Source: Candidatus Paraluminiphilus aquimaris (GTDB taxonomy: Bacteria; Pseudomonadota; Gammaproteobacteria; Pseudomonadales; Halieaceae). From it: 64,000 bases of DNA. The stretch lies in assembly GCF_026230195.1 (NCBI RefSeq), contig NZ_CP036501.1:2108001-2172000 (forward strand). The letters run 5' to 3'. Shown here piece by piece: positions 21,787-30,812 of the stretch. Both the position numbers and the translations under genes were made by a program. Each line of letters begins with the position of its first letter. The stretch's first letter is position 1. Below the pieces are notes generated by a model that was given only the letters and a program-made list of their open reading frames with translations, was not told where the DNA came from and did not search any database.

Positions 21787-22989
21787 TTATTGAGCGTTAG
21801 CGCGAAGTACGATCTCAGAAATATCCTTGCCGCGCACCGAAACCCCTCGCAACTCGCCAGTAAAACGCGCGTTGTCGAGGCCAGGCTGGCCGTTATCAGA
21901 GACCTGAACCTCCAGGTCGACCAGGGCCAACGCTGATAGTTTCTGACCCGCCATACTGTTTTCATCCGTAAGTGTTGCACGCAATGGCCAGTCAGCGGCG
22001 ATAACTCGAGCCACGGCTGTCGGCATTCGCGCAGTGCTACCTGCCGGCCGCGCGATGATAAACACGGTTTTACCTGTCACGGCGGCGGCTTCCAAAGCCT
22101 CTGGCAACCTGACCAACAGGGTTACCGACGCTGTCAGTGCAGGCGTTTCAGTGACGCTCACGGGCGCCTGATTGGGTGTTTCCTCATTCAACCGCGCTTG
22201 AGCTTCGACAATAGCATTGAGCATCAGCTGGTGGCCCTCGGAGCCCGGCACTTCCAAATCTCTCAAAACGCGCATGTAACCGATGGCTTCCTGATATTGC
22301 TCAGCCCCAAAGGAGCCCATCGCCAACGTCGCCAGCGCCGACTTTTGACGAGGGTTACCCGCAAGCGCCTGCTCTGCTCGCGCCCGTGCACGCTCGGTCA
22401 ATACCTGCCCTTGTGCAACAAACTCGGCTTGCGCCGCTCGACCCAACACATCGGGTGCGTTCGGTGCTTCAGCCAGGATCAGCTCAAATCGTTCCAAGGC
22501 CCCTGCCGCGTTACCGGTCGCCACGTAATACTCACCCAATAGCGACTGATAATCGAGATTTGTAGGTCTAGCAGCAGACCTTGCTTCAATTCGTTCAATC
22601 AGGGCCGTCACGTCATTGGGCGTCGCCTCGCTGAGCGACGCGATTGCGCGTGTGATTTGAACGTCTTCATACGCGCCAAGTCGGTCGTAAAGAACGAGGG
22701 TTGCTAGCACTATGGCGCCCGCTAGCGCCACTTGATATCCGGGCCTAGACACGGCTCTCGTAACCAACGGACCGGCATCATCAACCTTGTTATCGGCTTC
22801 CTTGTCGTCCCAAACTCTGAGCTGAGCATCGGATAAAAGCGTCTCGTCGGTTATCTCCTCTCGCCGCACGGCCAGCCAATCTTCGACCGTCTCACCCTCA
22901 ATTTGGCGACGCCAGATCATCGGCAGTCCAACGACAAAAACCACTGCTAGTGCGCAGAGTGCAACCACTATTGGCCATAACTCAGTCAT
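21787..22989 (-). CDS. ccmI: Cytochrome c biogenesis protein CcmI
   Basis: Apocytochrome c chaperone of System I that hands apoprotein to the CcmFH ligation complex. It has two membrane segments (about 5-24 and 88-108) flanking a cytoplasmic region with GETVEDWLAVRREEI. A periplasmic TPR region follows (about 115-265), containing the helical pairs NLDYQSLLGEYYVATGNAAG and ALATLAMGSFGAEQYQEAI. The C-terminal beta-rich domain (about 285-400) carries the ...FTGELRGVSVRGKDI stretch. The 400 residues fit. It is last of the ccm run and starts 2 bases after ccmH. Confidence 0.92.
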   Translation of the reverse strand: MTELWPIVVALCALAVVFVVGLPMIWRRQIEGETVEDWLAVRREEITDETLLSDAQLRVWDDKEADNKVDDAGPLVTRAVSRPGYQVALAGAIVLATLVLYDRLGAYEDVQITRAIASLSEATPNDVTALIERIEARSAARPTNLDYQSLLGEYYVATGNAAGALERFELILAEAPNAPDVLGRAAQAEFVAQGQVLTERARARAEQALAGNPRQKSALATLAMGSFGAEQYQEAIGYMRVLRDLEVPGSEGHQLMLNAIVEAQARLNEETPNQAPVSVTETPALTASVTLLVRLPEALEAAAVTGKTVFIIARPAGSTARMPTAVARVIAADWPLRATLTDENSMAGQKLSALALVDLEVQVSDNGQPGLDNARFTGELRGVSVRGKDISEIVLRANAQ

Positions 22990-22991
22990 TA

Positions 22992-23459
22992 TTATTTTCC
23001 GTCGTACTTTTCGCGCAACTCACGCGCGCGCTCAGCGTTGGATTCAACTGTTGTGACGTCACGGTCGCCCCGAATTTGTAACCATACGACGGCAAAAGCC
23101 ATCAGAAATAAAATGATCGGCGCGGACCAAAGCCAAAACGTATTGCCGTCGACGCCAGGCCGATATCGAACGAATTCACCATAGCGGTCTACGAGATAAG
23201 TAATGATCTGATCATCACTTGCGCCCGCCTCTAACTGCTCATGGACAATTGCTCTGAGATCGCGAGAGATCGGGGCATTGGAATCGGCAATATTCTGATT
23301 CTGGCACTTGGGGCAGCGCAGCTCTTGACTCAAGGCCTTATACCGAAGCTCGAGCTCGGGTGTACTGAATTCGTAGGTTTCTATAACCGCGATCGCGTTC
23401 ATCGAGGCTATCGACATCATGAGACTCACTAGAACAGATGAAAAAAGCACTCGGATCAT
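22992..23459 (-). CDS. ccmH: Cytochrome c biogenesis thiol reductase CcmH
   Basis: Membrane-anchored thioredoxin-type protein that reduces the CXXCH cysteines of apocytochrome c. After a signal-like N terminus the mature part has the diagnostic LRCPKCQNQNIADS motif. It ends in one membrane segment (about 105-125) and a charged tail. The 155 residues match the short CcmH form, with the TPR function in the separate CcmI. Its start codon overlaps the last base of ccmG. Confidence 0.95.
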   Translation of the reverse strand: MIRVLFSSVLVSLMMSIASMNAIAVIETYEFSTPELELRYKALSQELRCPKCQNQNIADSNAPISRDLRAIVHEQLEAGASDDQIITYLVDRYGEFVRYRPGVDGNTFWLWSAPIILFLMAFAVVWLQIRGDRDVTTVESNAERARELREKYDGK

Positions 23460-23983
23460 TAGTCGGCCTCAAAAAAAGGTTGAAGTTGCTCTGTCCAGAC
23501 CTGCGCGTTCACCACGCCCACGTGCCTGTGCCTAATGATCCCATCAGCGTCAATCACATAGGTCTCTGGCGCACCGTAAACGCCCAGATCGAGTCCAAAA
23601 TCGCCACGTTGATCCACGATCGTCTCCGCGTAGGGATTGCCTAAATCGACTAACCATTGGGCGGCCTTTTCAGGCTCATCCTTGTAATTAAGCCCGTAGA
23701 TGACAACACCCTGTCCAGCAAGCTCAAGTAAATACGGATGTTCCACACGACAGGAGAAGCACCAGGTGGCCCAAACATTGAGTAGTGCGGGCTGGCCTAT
23801 CCAATCATCAGGACTGCGCCGGTCGTCGGTATTCAAAAGGGGCAAATTAAAAGCGGGAATCCTGTCGCCAAGTCGTGCAGACGGCAGGTCAGTCGGATCC
23901 AAAGACAGGCCCCGCACAAGCAGCAGTACAAGGACTAGAAATGCCACAAGTGGAAGAAACCGTTTAAGTAGCAAGCGCCTCAT
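23459..23983 (-). CDS. ccmG: Thiol:disulfide interchange protein CcmG (DsbE)
   Basis: Periplasmic thioredoxin-fold reductase, N-terminally anchored (about 10-28). The active site is WATWCFSCRVEHP, a CXXC with the acidic/His context of the family. The GVYGAPETYVID loop supplies the cis-proline. It supplies reductant to apocytochrome c via CcmH. The 174 residues fit. Its start lies 20 bases inside the 3' end of ccmF. Confidence 0.95.
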   Translation of the reverse strand: MRRLLLKRFLPLVAFLVLVLLLVRGLSLDPTDLPSARLGDRIPAFNLPLLNTDDRRSPDDWIGQPALLNVWATWCFSCRVEHPYLLELAGQGVVIYGLNYKDEPEKAAQWLVDLGNPYAETIVDQRGDFGLDLGVYGAPETYVIDADGIIRHRHVGVVNAQVWTEQLQPFFEAD

Positions 23984-25937
23984 CTCCCCTCAGATGCCGT
24001 GCGGCCGATACTCTCCGGTACCGTCTATCCAGCGCGGTGGTCAAACCACCCAAGCCAATCATCAAGGCACCCAACCATATCCAGCGGATAAGCGGCTTGT
24101 GTTGCACGCGAACGGACCACGCGCCATCACCCAGCGGCTCACCCATTGCAATGTAAAGGTCGCGCGTAAAGCCCGCATCAATGGCCGCCTCCGTCATGAT
24201 CTGCCCACTGGCAACATACCGCCGCTTTTCCGGCAACAATGTTGTGAGTAGTTCGCCGTTGTATTTCACCTCAAACACGCCCCGGTCGGCTGCGTAATTA
24301 GGACCTTCGACGACGGTAAGCTCAGTCAGCGTAAAGGTGTAGCCATTTAACTCAACCGCGTCACCCGCCTCCAGGCGTAAATCACGCTCAGCGCTGAACT
24401 GCGTAACAAAAACGGCACCAACAATCGTAAGAGCAAACCCAGTATGCGCTGCAAGCATCCCGATATAAGAAGGTGAAAGTCGAGCCAGCGCACTGCCAAG
24501 CGCCGTCACACCGCGCATGCGTTGCTGTAAATCGCGACCAAGACCTATTACCAACCAGCCAGCCAGCAGAACAGCAAGCGATGCCCACACATTCACCTCG
24601 CCAACGCTTAGATAGGGCGCAATAACGGCAACAGCCAGGCAGACAATGGCAGGGACCAGCAACTCACCGAGCCAGCGGGTCGCCGAGTCAGCCTTCCACC
24701 GTGAAATGGGACCAACCGCCATGAAAGGCGCTAACAGTGCCATAGCGGGCACAAAGACTGCATTGAAGTAGGGAGGACCGACCGAATACTTGCCCTCACC
24801 CAGTGCGTCCATCAGCAGGGGAAACAGCGTACCCAAGAGGACGACGATTGCGGAAACCGCAAAAATGAGGTTATTGGCCAGCAGGAGTGACTCGCGGGAC
24901 TCCAGTCGATAGTTGATGGGACTTGAAACGGTCGGCGCTCGAAATGCGTAGAGCGTCAGAGAACCCCCAACAACCAGAACAAGAAAGACCAAAATGAACA
25001 AGCCACGCTCCGGATCAGCGGCGAAGGCATGAACAGAGGTCAATACACCCGATCGCACCAAAAACGTTCCCAGTAAGGAAAGAGAGAACGCGGAGATAGC
25101 AAGGAGCACTGTCCAAGACCGAAACAACCCTCTTTTTTCGGTTACCGCTAAGCTGTGAATCAGCGCTGTGCCAACCAACCACGGCATAAACGATGCATTC
25201 TCGACAGGATCCCAAAACCACCAGCCACCCCAACCTAGCTCGTAATACGCCCACCAGCTTCCCAACATGATACCGAGTGTCAGAAACGCCCACGCCACGT
25301 TAGTCCACGGCCGAGACCACTTCGCCCAAGCCGCATCCAATCGCCCGCCAAGTAACGCGGCGACCGCAAACGCAAAAGGAACGGCAAGCCCAACGTACCC
25401 CATGTATAACAGCGGAGGATGAATGATAAGACCCGGATCCTGCAGCAAAGGATTTAAGTCCTGTCCCTCGGCAGCAACGCCTGGAAGCAAACGTTCGAAC
25501 GGATTTGAGGTAAACAAAGAAAAGGCGATAAACCCCACCCCAATGAGTCCAAGCACGCTGAGAACACGAGCCAGAACCACCAGCGGTAGACCGCGACTTG
25601 CAATGGCAACCGCAAGCGCCCAAGCCCCGAGCATCCAAACCCAGAGGAGGAGTGATCCCTCATGATTACCCCACACAGCGGAGAACTTATAGATCGGGGG
25701 TAATAAGGAATTCGAATTACTCGCTACCACCTTAACGGAGAAGTCATCCTGCAAAAAAACCACTGCTAAGCAGGCAAAAGCAATGCTCAAAAAGACAAAA
25801 ACACCCGCCGCGAGGCTTGGTGCCAAGTTCATGGCCCAGCGCTGACCTCGCCACGCGCCCGCCATTGGAACCACACCCAGCAAGGTTGACAGGCACAGGG
25901 CGAGAATGAGCGCAATGTGGCCGGCTTCAGGTATCAC
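23964..25937 (-). CDS. ccmF: Cytochrome c haem lyase subunit CcmF
   Basis: Large polytopic protein of the haem ligation complex, with about 14-15 membrane segments. The WWD haem-handling motif reads [20 protein letters not shown]. The conserved periplasmic histidines are in [12 protein letters not shown] and [14 protein letters not shown] soluble C-terminal periplasmic region (about 515-615) precedes the last membrane segment. The 657 residues match. It overlaps ccmE by 4 bases and ccmG by 20 bases. Confidence 0.97.
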   Translation of the reverse strand: MIPEAGHIALILALCLSTLLGVVPMAGAWRGQRWAMNLAPSLAAGVFVFLSIAFACLAVVFLQDDFSVKVVASNSNSLLPPIYKFSAVWGNHEGSLLLWVWMLGAWALAVAIASRGLPLVVLARVLSVLGLIGVGFIAFSLFTSNPFERLLPGVAAEGQDLNPLLQDPGLIIHPPLLYMGYVGLAVPFAFAVAALLGGRLDAAWAKWSRPWTNVAWAFLTLGIMLGSWWAYYELGWGGWWFWDPVENASFMPWLVGTALIHSLAVTEKRGLFRSWTVLLAISAFSLSLLGTFLVRSGVLTSVHAFAADPERGLFILVFLVLVVGGSLTLYAFRAPTVSSPINYRLESRESLLLANNLIFAVSAIVVLLGTLFPLLMDALGEGKYSVGPPYFNAVFVPAMALLAPFMAVGPISRWKADSATRWLGELLVPAIVCLAVAVIAPYLSVGEVNVWASLAVLLAGWLVIGLGRDLQQRMRGVTALGSALARLSPSYIGMLAAHTGFALTIVGAVFVTQFSAERDLRLEAGDAVELNGYTFTLTELTVVEGPNYAADRGVFEVKYNGELLTTLLPEKRRYVASGQIMTEAAIDAGFTRDLYIAMGEPLGDGAWSVRVQHKPLIRWIWLGALMIGLGGLTTALDRRYRRVSAARHLRGDEALAT

Positions 25938-26377
25938 TCTGACGCCCCTGCCGCATTGGCCTTCTCAAGCGCCTCTGCCACCTCAGGCGGCATGTAATTC
26001 TCATCGTGTTTTGCCAGCACCTCGCTCGCGGTAACAACACCATCTGCACCCAGAACACCCGTTGCCACAACACCCTCACCCTCAGCAAAGAGGTCGGGTA
26101 ATATGCCGTCGTAGGAAACGGTCACTGAATGAACAAAGTCGGTGACGTCAAAGCGGGTCTCAAGACGGTCTGAGGCACGCTTGACACTGCCCTCGACCAC
26201 CATTCCACCAACCCGGAGTTTCCGCTCAAGCGGCGCTTCCCCAGATGCCACTTCAGACGGTGAGTAAAAAAGATTGATATTGCCGCTTAAGGCATACGCT
26301 ATTAGGCCAATGGTGGCGCTAGAGAGAGCGACAATAGCCAGTGCAATCAGAAGTCGCTGCTTACGCTTGGGGTGCAT
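25934..26377 (-). CDS. ccmE: Haem chaperone CcmE
   Basis: Periplasmic haem chaperone with an N-terminal anchor (about 10-30) and an OB-fold domain. The covalent haem histidine and the following tyrosine are in [13 protein letters not shown] (His124 from the chosen start). I chose the ATG beginning [10 protein letters not shown], typical of the family. An ATG four codons earlier is also possible. Its first codons overlap the end of ccmD. The short tail after the YMPPE motif is Ala/Glu-rich, as is common. Confidence 0.94.
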   Translation of the reverse strand: MHPKRKQRLLIALAIVALSSATIGLIAYALSGNINLFYSPSEVASGEAPLERKLRVGGMVVEGSVKRASDRLETRFDVTDFVHSVTVSYDGILPDLFAEGEGVVATGVLGADGVVTASEVLAKHDENYMPPEVAEALEKANAAGASE

Positions 26378-26594
26378 CGGCCACCTCATTAGCAGGACCT
26401 GTTGCTGCGTCGCGCATCGTCTGGCCTTGCTTCCTTGACAACTCTTGTCGGATCACGCGCTTCAATCTGCGTGTAACAAGCCAAGGTCTAAGAAGGCTTA
26501 TACCCACAACAACGAGCGTAATAGCGTAGGCACTCCATACATAAGCGCCATGCCCACCCATTGTTATCGCCTCTGAAACGGAATCGAATTGCAT
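26361..26594 (-). CDS. ccmD: Haem exporter accessory protein CcmD
   Basis: Small membrane protein that stabilises the CcmABC-CcmE complex and aids release of holo-CcmE. The N-terminal half contains [19 protein letters not shown], the usual tyrosine-bearing motif and single membrane segment. A basic cytoplasmic stretch ([11 protein letters not shown]) follows. The 77 residues are in range. It lies between ccmC and ccmE, as expected. Confidence 0.9.
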   Translation of the reverse strand: MQFDSVSEAITMGGHGAYVWSAYAITLVVVGISLLRPWLVTRRLKRVIRQELSRKQGQTMRDAATGPANEVADAPQA

Positions 26595-26595
26595 T

Positions 26596-27330
26596 CTATT
26601 GCGCCAACCTTTTACCCAGCCAAGATGACTTCGCGTGCTCTTCAGTCAAAAGCTGCCTCAAATTGAGCATCATCAACACCGCAAACAGTGCATAAAACGT
26701 GACGATCATGCCTAGCAACGGATAGAGCATCGACGAATCGATAGCCGACTCGCCTGTAAACTTAATCGATGCAGGTTGATGCAGCGAGTACCACCAGTCC
26801 ACTGACTTGTAGATGATGGGAATATTGACCGTGCCCACAAGACTCAAGATCGCACAAGCGCGCGCGGCAATGGCCTTATTTTCATAGGCCTGAAACAAGG
26901 CGATGACGCCCACATAAAGAAAAAATAAAATGAGCATTGAAGTAACACGCGCATCCCACACCCACCAAGCGCCCCACGTGGGCTTTCCCCAAATGGCACC
27001 TGTGACCAATGCTACCGCTGTAAATGCAGCACCAATGGGTGCAGCGGCTCGCATGGCCGTGTCCGCAAGCTTAATTCGCCAAACCAAACTCACGAGCCCC
27101 GCAAAAGCCATAACGTAATAGCCTGCAAGTGACACAACAGCTGTCGGTACGTGAATATAAATGATTCGATAGGAATCGCCTTGCTTGTAATCGGTGGGCG
27201 CATACAAGAGCCCCCAGACGCTGCCCGCACAGAGCGCCAGCAGCGTCAGTGGAAGCAGCCAAGGAATAACGCGATCACAGAATCGATAAACCCAAGGAGG
27301 AGAGCCAAATTGATGAATGATGCGCCACAT
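26596..27330 (-). CDS. ccmC: Haem exporter protein CcmC
   Basis: Six-membrane-segment haem-handling protein that loads haem onto CcmE. The WWD motif reads WGAWWVWDARVTSMLILFF. The two conserved histidines are in IYIHVPTAVVS and WWYSLHQPASI. The 244 residues match the family. It follows ccmB after a 37-base gap and is one base from ccmD. Confidence 0.96.
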   Translation of the reverse strand: MWRIIHQFGSPPWVYRFCDRVIPWLLPLTLLALCAGSVWGLLYAPTDYKQGDSYRIIYIHVPTAVVSLAGYYVMAFAGLVSLVWRIKLADTAMRAAAPIGAAFTAVALVTGAIWGKPTWGAWWVWDARVTSMLILFFLYVGVIALFQAYENKAIAARACAILSLVGTVNIPIIYKSVDWWYSLHQPASIKFTGESAIDSSMLYPLLGMIVTFYALFAVLMMLNLRQLLTEEHAKSSWLGKRLAQ

Positions 27331-27367
27331 AAACGAAGTATATAGGGTTAATCCAATAAAAGGAGTC

Positions 27368-28066
27368 TCAGAGTTCCAAAGACACTCTGAGCCCCGCCGC
27401 GATCGCTACCGGCGCTAAAATCAAACCGCCCGTAACCCCGGCACCTAAAAGTGCGAGCGCGACTGTCGGATCCCCTTGATGAGTCGCCTCCTCGAGCGCG
27501 CGCGTACCTGCAATGAGGATGGGGACGTAGAGCGGTAGAATCAAGAGCGCCAGCAAAATCCCACCTCGCTGAACGCCAACCGTTAGTGCGGCGCCCACCC
27601 CCCCCAATAACAGCATGATGAGCGTTCCAAGCAGTAAGCTCACTACCAGTGTCGAGGCGGCACTGAGTGGTAAGCCCAGCATCACCCCGAAAAGCGGTGA
27701 AACAAGACTGAGTAGGAACCCGCTCGCCAACCACGAGGCTAAAAGCTGTGGGAGCACAGCAACAGGTAGCGGTAACGGGGCCATCGCCAGCTGCTCAAGA
27801 CTGCCATCTTCGTAGTCGTCGACAAAGAGACGCATACAGATCATCAGATTCGCAAGTAGCGCTACGACCCAGAGGATACCGGGTGCAAGTAATGCCAGCT
27901 GTGCTGGATCGGGTCCAAGTCCAAGCGGAAACAAAATCACCACCAGCAAAAAAAACAGTAAGGGATTGACGATTTCACCAGGCGACGCGATCAGTAACCC
28001 CAAATGTCTGCGAGTTTGACCCCACAGGAATTGAGGCACGTTTAGCTCGCCGGATTTACTCACCAT
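27368..28066 (-). CDS. ccmB: Haem exporter permease CcmB
   Basis: ABC permease partner of CcmA, with six hydrophobic segments. I chose the ATG giving [20 protein letters not shown], overlapping ccmA by 11 bases. The family motifs FFLLVVILFPLGLGP and DDYEDGSLEQLAMAPLPL are present, the latter being the cytoplasmic loop that contacts CcmA. The longer reading frame upstream lies inside ccmA and has no family likeness. With this start the protein is 232 residues, against about 220 in E. coli. Confidence 0.93.
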   Translation of the reverse strand: MVSKSGELNVPQFLWGQTRRHLGLLIASPGEIVNPLLFFLLVVILFPLGLGPDPAQLALLAPGILWVVALLANLMICMRLFVDDYEDGSLEQLAMAPLPLPVAVLPQLLASWLASGFLLSLVSPLFGVMLGLPLSAASTLVVSLLLGTLIMLLLGGVGAALTVGVQRGGILLALLILPLYVPILIAGTRALEEATHQGDPTVALALLGAGVTGGLILAPVAIAAGLRVSLEL

Positions 28067-28658
28067 TGAACTGCTCCAAATCGACAACTTGCAGCTTATC
28101 GCCCAGGTTCGCTGGCTGATGGCTGGTAAACACGACCGCTCCACCTTGATCCACGTGTTCGACGAATCGATTCTCCAACACCTTGACGCCGCGGCTATCC
28201 AGCGCAGTAAAGGGTTCGTCTAGGAGCCAAAGCCGACCACTTGGGAGAAACAAACGCGCCAGCGCCACGCGTCGCTTCTGGCCCGCCGAAAGTTGCCCGG
28301 TATTGACGTGCTCGTAACCCTCAAGCTGAACGCGGGCAAGGGCCGCGTCAACCTCTGACGGCGCAGGCGAGCCGCTACCTGAGGGGTGCGAGATCAGGTT
28401 GTCTCGAGCCGATAACGCGGATTTCAGTGCCGCAGCGTGCCCCGAGTACAATACGTCATCACAACGCGTAATGCTTCCAAACACCTCTACGCGCGCAAGA
28501 CCCGCCATCGCGCGCAACAGTGATGTCTTTCCAACGCCGTTACTCCCTCGCAATTGCCATATCTCGCCGGACCTTACGACAAGATCAACGCCTTGCAATA
28601 GCTGACGAATACCTCTCTGGATGGTGACATCACTGACCGCCAGCAACGTGTCACTCAC
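28056..28658 (-). CDS. ccmA: Haem exporter ATP-binding protein CcmA
   Basis: ABC ATPase of the CcmABCD complex that releases holo-CcmE using ATP. Walker A is [10 protein letters not shown], the signature [13 protein letters not shown] is the typical CcmA variant, Walker B is [12 protein letters not shown], and the switch histidine is in FTSHQ. At 200 residues it has the compact length of the family. Its start overlaps the ttcA stop by 4 bases, so it is probably translated with ttcA. Confidence 0.95.
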   Translation of the reverse strand: MSDTLLAVSDVTIQRGIRQLLQGVDLVVRSGEIWQLRGSNGVGKTSLLRAMAGLARVEVFGSITRCDDVLYSGHAAALKSALSARDNLISHPSGSGSPAPSEVDAALARVQLEGYEHVNTGQLSAGQKRRVALARLFLPSGRLWLLDEPFTALDSRGVKVLENRFVEHVDQGGAVVFTSHQPANLGDKLQVVDLEQFNGE

Positions 28659-29557
28659 AGTGACACCGTTTTAATCAATGGAAGAGTGAGTTCACTGCCA
28701 CGCTCGCGTTGGAGTGCCAAGGTCTCAAAATCGAAAAGCGTCCCATCGGCAAGCTGAGACGGCGACACATTCTTGAGGGACTTGAAAATGGTTTCAGTGC
28801 GACCGGGATAATCACGCTCCCACTCGGTCAGCATTTTCTTTATTTCGACGCGCTGAAGATTTTCCTGAGAACCACACAAGTTACAGGGGATGATGGGGAA
28901 CCCTTGCTGACTTGCGTAGCGCTCTATGTCTGTTTCCTTGCAATAAGCTAGCGGCCTGATAACGATGTTCTGTTTGTCGTCGCTTAGCAACTTCGGGGGC
29001 ATCGCCTTTAGTTTCCCTCCGAAAAACATATTGAGAAACAGTGTTTCAACGATATCGTCACGGTGATGCCCAAGCGCTATTTTTGTCGCCCCAATCTGCT
29101 CAGCGAAACCGTAGAGTGTACCGCGCCGCAATCGGCTACACAGGCCACAGGTTGTTTTCCCTTCGGGAATGACCGATCGCACAACACTGTAAGTATCGCG
29201 CTCCAAAATATAATAAGGAACGCCCAAGTCCTCTAAATACTCCGGTAGCACGTGCTCAGGAAATCCCGGCTGCTTTTGATCAAGATTAACGGCAATGATT
29301 TCAAAATCGATCGGCGCACTTCGCTGCAGGTGAAGCAGAACATCGAGCATCGTGTAGGAGTCTTTCCCTCCCGACAAACACACCATGACGCGGTCACCCG
29401 CCTCGATCATGTTGTAATCAGAGATTGCCTGTCCCGTCAGTCGGCGCAGCCGCTTAATCAGTTTGTTCTGGTTATAGGCCGCCTTGCGCGGATCACTCAC
29501 GGGTCCCCTCACAGTGTTAGGCGTGTGCTCTTGGACCGAATTGGCAGGCTGAGACAT
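28655..29557 (-). CDS. ttcA: tRNA 2-thiocytidine(32) synthetase TtcA
   Basis: Thiolates cytidine 32 in certain tRNAs using ATP and a 4Fe-4S cluster. The PP-loop is [11 protein letters not shown]. The cluster cysteines are the CXXC in [12 protein letters not shown] plus the cysteine pair near [15 protein letters not shown]. The conserved [21 protein letters not shown] is present. The 300 residues match. It heads the ccm genes with a 4-base overlap, an arrangement I do not recognise as standard. A good promoter lies just upstream. Confidence 0.95.
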   Translation of the reverse strand: MSQPANSVQEHTPNTVRGPVSDPRKAAYNQNKLIKRLRRLTGQAISDYNMIEAGDRVMVCLSGGKDSYTMLDVLLHLQRSAPIDFEIIAVNLDQKQPGFPEHVLPEYLEDLGVPYYILERDTYSVVRSVIPEGKTTCGLCSRLRRGTLYGFAEQIGATKIALGHHRDDIVETLFLNMFFGGKLKAMPPKLLSDDKQNIVIRPLAYCKETDIERYASQQGFPIIPCNLCGSQENLQRVEIKKMLTEWERDYPGRTETIFKSLKNVSPSQLADGTLFDFETLALQRERGSELTLPLIKTVSL

Positions 29558-29583
29558 AGGGAAATCGTCGCTAGAAAACGCGG

Positions 29584-29612
29584 ATAATAATTGTCCCAGT
29601 CGAACATCGCAA
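29584..29612 (-). promoter_or_regulatory. Sigma-70 promoter of ttcA (and probably the ccm operon)
   Basis: Minus strand TTGCGA (29607-29612), 17-base spacer, TATTAT (29584-29589). The predicted start near 29577 is some 20 bases before the ttcA ATG. No further promoter is obvious before ccmA because the two genes overlap. Confidence 0.6.
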
Positions 29613-29742
29613 AATTAGCTGTCTGAATACAGGCCATTGGGTAGCAAAACGCACTTGCAGTTTGGCGCTCAGACCACGAGAATTCGCGACGCAACGTTGT
29701 CCACGTCCAGCGGTCTGGGGCCGCTTCATCAAGGAGAGTCAA

Positions 29743-30723
29743 ATGAAAACACCTGTCACAGTTACCGTAACCGGCGCAGCCGGACAAATTGGTTATGCGC
29801 TTCTTTTTCGCATTGCGTCAGGTGCTATGTTGGGTACAGACCAGCCGGTGCGCCTCAACCTCTTGGATATCACACCCGCCTTGGATGCACTTGAAGGTGT
29901 GAAAATGGAGCTTGATGACTGTGCCTTTCCTCTATTAGCGGGCATCACATGCAGCGACGATCCCACTGTCGCATTTGCAGACGCCGATTACGCTCTGCTG
30001 GTCGGTGCGCGGCCCAGAGGTCCGGGTATGGAGCGCAAAGATCTCCTTGAAGCCAACGCTGCCATTTTCTCTGCACAAGGCCAGGCCATGAACGCCGTAG
30101 CAAGCCGAAATATAAAGGTTTTAGTGGTCGGTAATCCCGCGAATACAAATGCTCTCATCGCCATGCACAACGCACCGGATATCGCGGGAAGCCAGTTCAC
30201 CGCTATGACGCGTCTAGATCATAACCGTGCTATCACGCAGATCGCTCAAAAGACCGGTTCGGTCAATACTGACGTCACCAATATGACGATCTGGGGTAAT
30301 CATTCGGCGACGCAATACCCCGACCTCTTTAATGCACGCATCAAGGGCCAGTCTGCGATCGAGTTGGTCGATCAAGCGTGGTATGAAAACGACTTCATCC
30401 CTACGGTTCAGCAGCGCGGTGCCGCCATTATCAAAGCACGTGGCGCTTCATCGGCAGCCTCTGCGGCGAATGCAGCCATCGATCACATGCGCACATGGGC
30501 CTTGGGCACTGCGGATAACGATTGGACGTCTATGGGCATCTTATCCACTGGCGCTTATGGCGTGCCCGAAGGGTTAATCTACTCCTTCCCTTGCACCTGC
30601 AGTGACGGCGTTTACAGCGTCGTTGACGGAGTGGCCGTAAACGATTTCAGTCGTGAGAAAATGGACGCAACAGCCCAAGAACTGAGCGAGGAGCGTGACG
30701 CAGTTCGACACCTGCTCGGCTAA
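29743..30723 (+). CDS. mdh: Malate dehydrogenase (NAD)
   Basis: Oxidises malate to oxaloacetate in the TCA cycle. The Rossmann motif is [19 protein letters not shown]. The substrate and catalytic residues are in [34 protein letters not shown] and [12 protein letters not shown] (catalytic histidine). I chose the ATG giving [11 protein letters not shown], preceded by AAGGAGAG. Longer upstream codons are not family-like. The 326 residues match the long, cytosolic-type bacterial form rather than the 312-residue E. coli form. It converges on ybbP. Confidence 0.97.
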   Translation: MKTPVTVTVTGAAGQIGYALLFRIASGAMLGTDQPVRLNLLDITPALDALEGVKMELDDCAFPLLAGITCSDDPTVAFADADYALLVGARPRGPGMERKDLLEANAAIFSAQGQAMNAVASRNIKVLVVGNPANTNALIAMHNAPDIAGSQFTAMTRLDHNRAITQIAQKTGSVNTDVTNMTIWGNHSATQYPDLFNARIKGQSAIELVDQAWYENDFIPTVQQRGAAIIKARGASSAASAANAAIDHMRTWALGTADNDWTSMGILSTGAYGVPEGLIYSFPCTCSDGVYSVVDGVAVNDFSREKMDATAQELSEERDAVRHLLG

Positions 30724-30778
30724 GAAGCCTGCCGAGGGCTGACATACGTCACAGCGTCAACACGCGCGGTAGGATCAT

Positions 30779-30812
30779 GCGAGAAGCTTTGAAACCCAAT
30801 CAAAGCTCTCGC
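30779..30812. terminator. Hairpin at the mdh/ybbP convergent junction
   Basis: GCGAG-(A bulge)-AGCTTTGA, a 7-base loop, then TCAAAGCT-CTCGC, a 13-bp stem. It covers the ybbP stop codon and lies about 55 bases after mdh. There is no T run on either side, so it is a Rho-type 3' end, an mRNA-protecting hairpin or a weak bidirectional terminator. Confidence 0.45.
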
